Assembly (NCBI RefSeq): GCF_011320115.1
Contig: NZ_JAANOZ010000011.1
Location: 1 to 64,000, forward strand
Length of the DNA stretch: 64,000 nt
Source: Croceibacterium segetis
GTDB lineage: Bacteria > Pseudomonadota > Alphaproteobacteria > Sphingomonadales > Sphingomonadaceae
Direction of reading: 5' to 3'
The translations under genes were made by a program, and so were the position numbers. This document shows positions 60,893 through 64,000 of this stretch, one piece after another. Numbering within the stretch: position 1 is the stretch's first letter; each line of letters opens with the position of its first letter. Under the pieces are notes generated by a model, which was not told the origin of the DNA, made no database searches, and worked only from the letters and a program-made list of their open reading frames with translations.

Positions 60893-63247
60893 TCAGGGCG
60901 TGAGCGTGATCGATACGCTGACCGAGCGAGGATCCTGGCGAACGTATTGCCTGGTCGAGAAGATGCGCAGCGGATTGCCATATGCAAAGCTGTCACCGCG
61001 GGCGTTGAACAGGTTCCGTGCCTCGAATGCGAGAGTCCAAATGCCGCGGCGTCCTTCCAGAGAAAGTCCGGTTTCGAGGTAGTTGCCCATCGGCCGGTCG
61101 AGCGCGGGATCGAAACTCAACCGCGCAGGTCCGACATACCGGCCGTTCGCGGCAATGCTCGCGTCCCAGGCACCGACCGCGAAGTCGCGCGCCAGCGCGC
61201 CGCGCAAAGTCCATGCGGGCACGACCGGCAATCGGCGATCATGCAGCTCGAGACCCGATGAATCGCGGGTCAGCAAGGCCGATTGGATCATGGCGCCGCC
61301 GTCGACGTGCCAGCCCCGGCCCAATTGGGCGCTTGCCGATAATTCGGCACCGCTGATGGTGCCATCGCCGACATTGGCTGCCTCGACGAGCCCGTTTGCG
61401 AGCAGCACGTCCGATTGAATTTCGCGCCACCATGAATGGTAGAGTCCGAGATCGAAATGGAGCGAGCCGACCGTCTGGCGCCAGCCTCCCTCGAGCGTCA
61501 TGAGGTCGTCTTCGTCGAGCTGCCTGACCTGTCCACCGGTATCGAGCGTCGTGCCGCCCTGGCGCACGGCCGAGCCGTAACGCAGGTACATCAGGCTTCC
61601 CTTGCGAGGATGCCAGGCCAGCGAAGCGGCCGGAGAGATGCGAGTTCGGTTCGCCTCTTCGAGGCCTTCGTCAGTCGCGCTGGCGCGGTCTTCGTGCAGG
61701 GCAGTATGGGACAGCCGGCCGCCAAGCGTGGCATCCAGGGCGTCCGTGAGCGACAGCGTCGCTTCGCCGAACAACGCGGACTCGCTCTCCTTGCGCTCGA
61801 CCGTTTCCAGGGTTTGCGTGCTCGCGCCCTGGCCATTCAGCACCCGGGTCGAACGCTGCCATGCTTCGATGCGGGCGAGACCGCCGAGCCAGCCCAGTCC
61901 CCGCCAGCGTCCGGTCATCCGCAATTCGCTGTCCCACAGGCGATAGTGGGAGTCGTCGTCCAGGGTTTGCGGACTGGGCAACCCGAAGCTGCCCGCGCCT
62001 TGCGTCGCGTCGTATCGGTCATCGACGTCATGGACCGTATAGCCTGTCGAGATGACGACCTCGGTCGAGCCGCCATGAGCCACTCTGAGCGAGCCGTGGA
62101 GCAGATTGTTGCGATGCGGTTCGGGAAGCTGTCCGGGGCGCGTGCGAGCTTCCGGCAGGTAGGTGTAATTGCTGTCGTGAGCGTTGAGCCGCTGGCCGAA
62201 GCCGGTCACGTCGGCGCGCCAGCCTCCCCCCGCTTCGATGCCGAGACCGGCGCGGGCACCGAGCACCGTGGTGGCGTTGCTATCGTTGCGGTCGCCGGTG
62301 TCGAGCCAACCGGGCGATCGCTCGCCATAGGCGACGACACGCACCGCCGCGACATCCGCCACCAGCGGAATGTTCGCCACCAGCGAGCCACCTCCGCCGA
62401 TCTCGCCCCCGGTGACCGATTGGCCCGTCGCCGAAGCACTAATTGCAAAGCTCGACGGATCGGCACGCCTGGTGACGATGCGATAGATGCCGCCGAGCGC
62501 ACCGCCGCCGTAGAGCGAGCCTTGCGGCCCCTTGAGCAGTTCGACGCGATCGACGTCGACGAGGCGAATGTCGGGATCGGGTGCCACGTAAGTGATCCGG
62601 GCATCGTCGAGCAGCACCGCGACCGTTGCCTGGCTCCTGCCTCCGAAGGGGCTGTCGGCGACGCCGCGCAGGAACATGCGATTGCGGCCCGGCCCTTGTC
62701 CGGCCAACGCGAAGCTCTCGGTGCGTTCGGCGATTCTCTGGGTGCCGGAGCGCGGATCGACCCGCGTCGTGCCGTCGACGGGAACGACAGTGGCGGCAAG
62801 CGGCGCATTCTCGAGCGTCAAGTCACGCTTTGTCGCGCTGACGACGATTTCCTCGCCCGATACGGTCGACGTTGTCCCTGCGGAAGTCGGCCTGTCGGGC
62901 GGTGCTGGAGCGTCACGGGCCGGCTCTATCCGCCAGGCTGTCGGGCCGACACGCCGCGCGACGTACCGCGAGCCGCGCAACAGGCGTTTAAGCGCCGCCT
63001 CAATGGAAAGCTTACCGTGCAGAGGCTGCGTCCGAAGGCGCGGCAAGGCTCCCTCAGCGCCCACAGAAACGAGGGCTTCACGCGACAGTTCGGCAATGGC
63101 TTCGGGTAGCGTTTCGGCGGCAATGTCGAATTGTCGCCGCGGTTCGTCCCGCGCTTCAGCCGGGTTCGCGGAGACGATAGACGCCGCCGCGGTGAACAAT
63201 GCCAAGCCCCATGAGCTGCGCCAGGTCGCGAACTGCTGAATCGCCAT
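60893..63247 (-). CDS. TonB-dependent receptor with N-terminal STN signalling domain
   Basis: 784 residues. A signal peptide (AEA, about 32) is followed by STN (about 38-110: FDIAAETLPEAIAELSREALVSVGAEG), the plug (LKGPQGSLYGGGALGGIYRIVTRR near 235) and a 22-strand barrel ending in SVSITLTP. STN receptors signal to FecR when loaded, then to an ECF sigma factor. Substrate unknown; the family includes siderophore and carbohydrate receptors. The first 92 nt overlap the end of fecR. Confidence 0.9.
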   Translation of the reverse strand: MAIQQFATWRSSWGLALFTAAASIVSANPAEARDEPRRQFDIAAETLPEAIAELSREALVSVGAEGALPRLRTQPLHGKLSIEAALKRLLRGSRYVARRVGPTAWRIEPARDAPAPPDRPTSAGTTSTVSGEEIVVSATKRDLTLENAPLAATVVPVDGTTRVDPRSGTQRIAERTESFALAGQGPGRNRMFLRGVADSPFGGRSQATVAVLLDDARITYVAPDPDIRLVDVDRVELLKGPQGSLYGGGALGGIYRIVTRRADPSSFAISASATGQSVTGGEIGGGGSLVANIPLVADVAAVRVVAYGERSPGWLDTGDRNDSNATTVLGARAGLGIEAGGGWRADVTGFGQRLNAHDSNYTYLPEARTRPGQLPEPHRNNLLHGSLRVAHGGSTEVVISTGYTVHDVDDRYDATQGAGSFGLPSPQTLDDDSHYRLWDSELRMTGRWRGLGWLGGLARIEAWQRSTRVLNGQGASTQTLETVERKESESALFGEATLSLTDALDATLGGRLSHTALHEDRASATDEGLEEANRTRISPAASLAWHPRKGSLMYLRYGSAVRQGGTTLDTGGQVRQLDEDDLMTLEGGWRQTVGSLHFDLGLYHSWWREIQSDVLLANGLVEAANVGDGTISGAELSASAQLGRGWHVDGGAMIQSALLTRDSSGLELHDRRLPVVPAWTLRGALARDFAVGAWDASIAANGRYVGPARLSFDPALDRPMGNYLETGLSLEGRRGIWTLAFEARNLFNARGDSFAYGNPLRIFSTRQYVRQDPRSVSVSITLTP

Positions 63248-64000
63248 TGCGGATCGACAAGCTTCCCGAGAAACGCCGGCCGGCCAGCGGCGGAGGCACC
63301 GTTACCGAAATGCCGGCATAGCGGCCCAGATCGGTCGCGACCAGCGACAAGGGTGCCGCGTCATAGGACAAACGCCCTTCGCGCCACTCGCCGACGTCGC
63401 GCGGCGAAACGGCCGCCACTGTGGCGAGCCGGTGAGCTGGATCGAACAGTATACGCCGCCCCGCCGCCAGTTCGACCCGTTTGCCCAAGGCTTCGCCGCG
63501 AAGCTCGAGCTTTCCGTCGGCAACTTCGACCCGAACCGCGAGGCCATCCGTCTGGACTTCGAAATGGGTGCCGATGTCGCCGATCTCGAGACCGCCGGCA
63601 CTGATGTTCATTTGCCGCGCCGGATCGTGGCGGATCGCGAAATAGGCGCCGCCTCGCAGGGCGAGTTGTTCGCCCTTTCGCCCCGTCACCGTCAGCTGGC
63701 TGCGCGGCCCGAGGACGACTTGCGATCCGTCGCTCAGTGCTATCGTCAGAGGCACGGTGCCGCTGGTGAAGGACTGCGGCCCGGGGGCGGTGAATTGGGG
63801 CGCCACCAGAAGCGCGGCGAGCGACGCGGCCATGACGCCGCCCGCCCAGAGAGGCCAGCGACGGGCGGCGGCAGGTTTCGCTGCATGACGGTATTCGCCG
63901 AGGACAGCCGGATGTTCATTCAGTGCGGTGTCCGCCATGGCGACCTCATCGTAGGCGCTGCGATGCCGCGGGTCGGCTTCGAGCCAACGCGTGAAGCCGT
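63156..64000 (-). CDS. FecR-family anti-sigma/signal transducer (5' end beyond the window)
   Basis: The frame remains open to the right edge, with GFTRWLEADPRHRSAYDEVA before the ATG at 63938, matching the FecR N-terminal domain, so that ATG is internal. A TM (WPLWAGGVMAASLAALLVA) and the periplasmic FecR domain follow (LSDGSQVVLGPRSQLTV ... VEVADGKLELRGE), then a C-terminal DUF4974/STN-like part (PPLAGRRFSGSLSIRNGDSAVRDLAQLMGL). It relays the receptor's signal to an ECF sigma factor, presumably encoded just beyond the window. Confidence 0.9.
   Translation of the reverse strand, partial: GFTRWLEADPRHRSAYDEVAMADTALNEHPAVLGEYRHAAKPAAARRWPLWAGGVMAASLAALLVAPQFTAPGPQSFTSGTVPLTIALSDGSQVVLGPRSQLTVTGRKGEQLALRGGAYFAIRHDPARQMNISAGGLEIGDIGTHFEVQTDGLAVRVEVADGKLELRGEALGKRVELAAGRRILFDPAHRLATVAAVSPRDVGEWREGRLSYDAAPLSLVATDLGRYAGISVTVPPPLAGRRFSGSLSIRNGDSAVRDLAQLMGLGIVHRGGVYRLREPG

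Noticed and set aside
1-64000. Genomic island or prophage
   Set aside because: Housekeeping genes run throughout, there are no integrases or transposases, and neither tRNA is followed by an att-like repeat that I can see.

Overview
The window is a 64 kb piece of a high-GC chromosome from an alphaproteobacterium, most likely a member of the Sphingomonadales. The clues are a DUF1465 (RcdA-type) protein, a compact Entner-Doudoroff operon (zwf-edd-glk-eda), a GAF-containing PtsP, a FecR/TonB-receptor pair, DUF885, DUF6152 and DUF4230 proteins, and small overlapping operons. No reference genome was consulted, so the taxon is an inference. I see no rRNA, insertion sequence, prophage, CRISPR array or conjugation gene. 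No stretch longer than 300 bases lacks a gene.

Layout. 1-3.2 kb: the start of an FAD oxidoreductase, tRNA-Cys, a DHA2-type drug exporter, a Tat-exported metallo-beta-lactamase-fold (MBL) hydrolase and tRNA-Thr. 3.2-5.7 kb: a molybdate importer (modABC), divergent from a regulator consisting only of the ModE DNA-binding domain, with a ModE-like box between them. 5.7-13.2 kb: the most accessory-looking block. It is a tightly packed seven-gene operon on the minus strand (VOC protein, MFS transporter, two paralogous cupins of the 2,4'-dihydroxyacetophenone dioxygenase type, SDR, secreted MBL hydrolase, zinc alcohol dehydrogenase), divergent from a class II aldolase, an orphan two-cluster [2Fe-2S] subunit of a molybdenum hydroxylase and an ArsC-like protein. 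It looks like an uncharacterised catabolic pathway. 13.2-27 kb: mixed housekeeping (PmtA-like methyltransferase, lipB, CoA ester lyase, EamA and MFS transporters, DUF885 metallopeptidase, nadA, a tandem pair of unknown 7-TM proteins, DUF4230, MBL hydrolase, glpK, rcdA).

27-33.6 kb: two divergent DUF465 small proteins, ptsP, a RodZ-like protein, a CpoB-like protein, tilS and an L,D-transpeptidase. 33.6-41.4 kb: zwf-edd-glk-eda-ppc, all joined by short overlaps, with a perfect 14-bp LacI-type palindrome upstream of zwf. The ppc product lacks several textbook catalytic motifs. 41.4-50.7 kb: YjbQ, AlkB, a TMEM175-like channel, a carboxylesterase, a 1,221-residue DUF3857/transglutaminase/TPR protein and a three-gene run of exported proteins (DUF6152, unknown, SMP-30). 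50.7-55 kb: a Tyr/Asn/Gly-rich exported protein, an MgtA-type P-type ATPase split by a single in-frame TAG, and a flippase-like membrane protein. 55-60.9 kb: rimO, a tandem DUF1761 pair, surE-serS and a sulfotransferase. 60.9-64 kb: a TonB receptor whose start overlaps the end of an upstream FecR gene, which runs off the window.

Two architectural features recur. Cotranslated neighbours share ATGA, GTGA or TGATG junctions. Seven convergent pairs share their stop codons through a 4-base CTAR overlap. The strongest leads for follow-up are the paired-cupin operon, the amber codon in mgtA, the operator above the Entner-Doudoroff operon, the divergent PEP carboxylase and the paralogous 7-TM pair.
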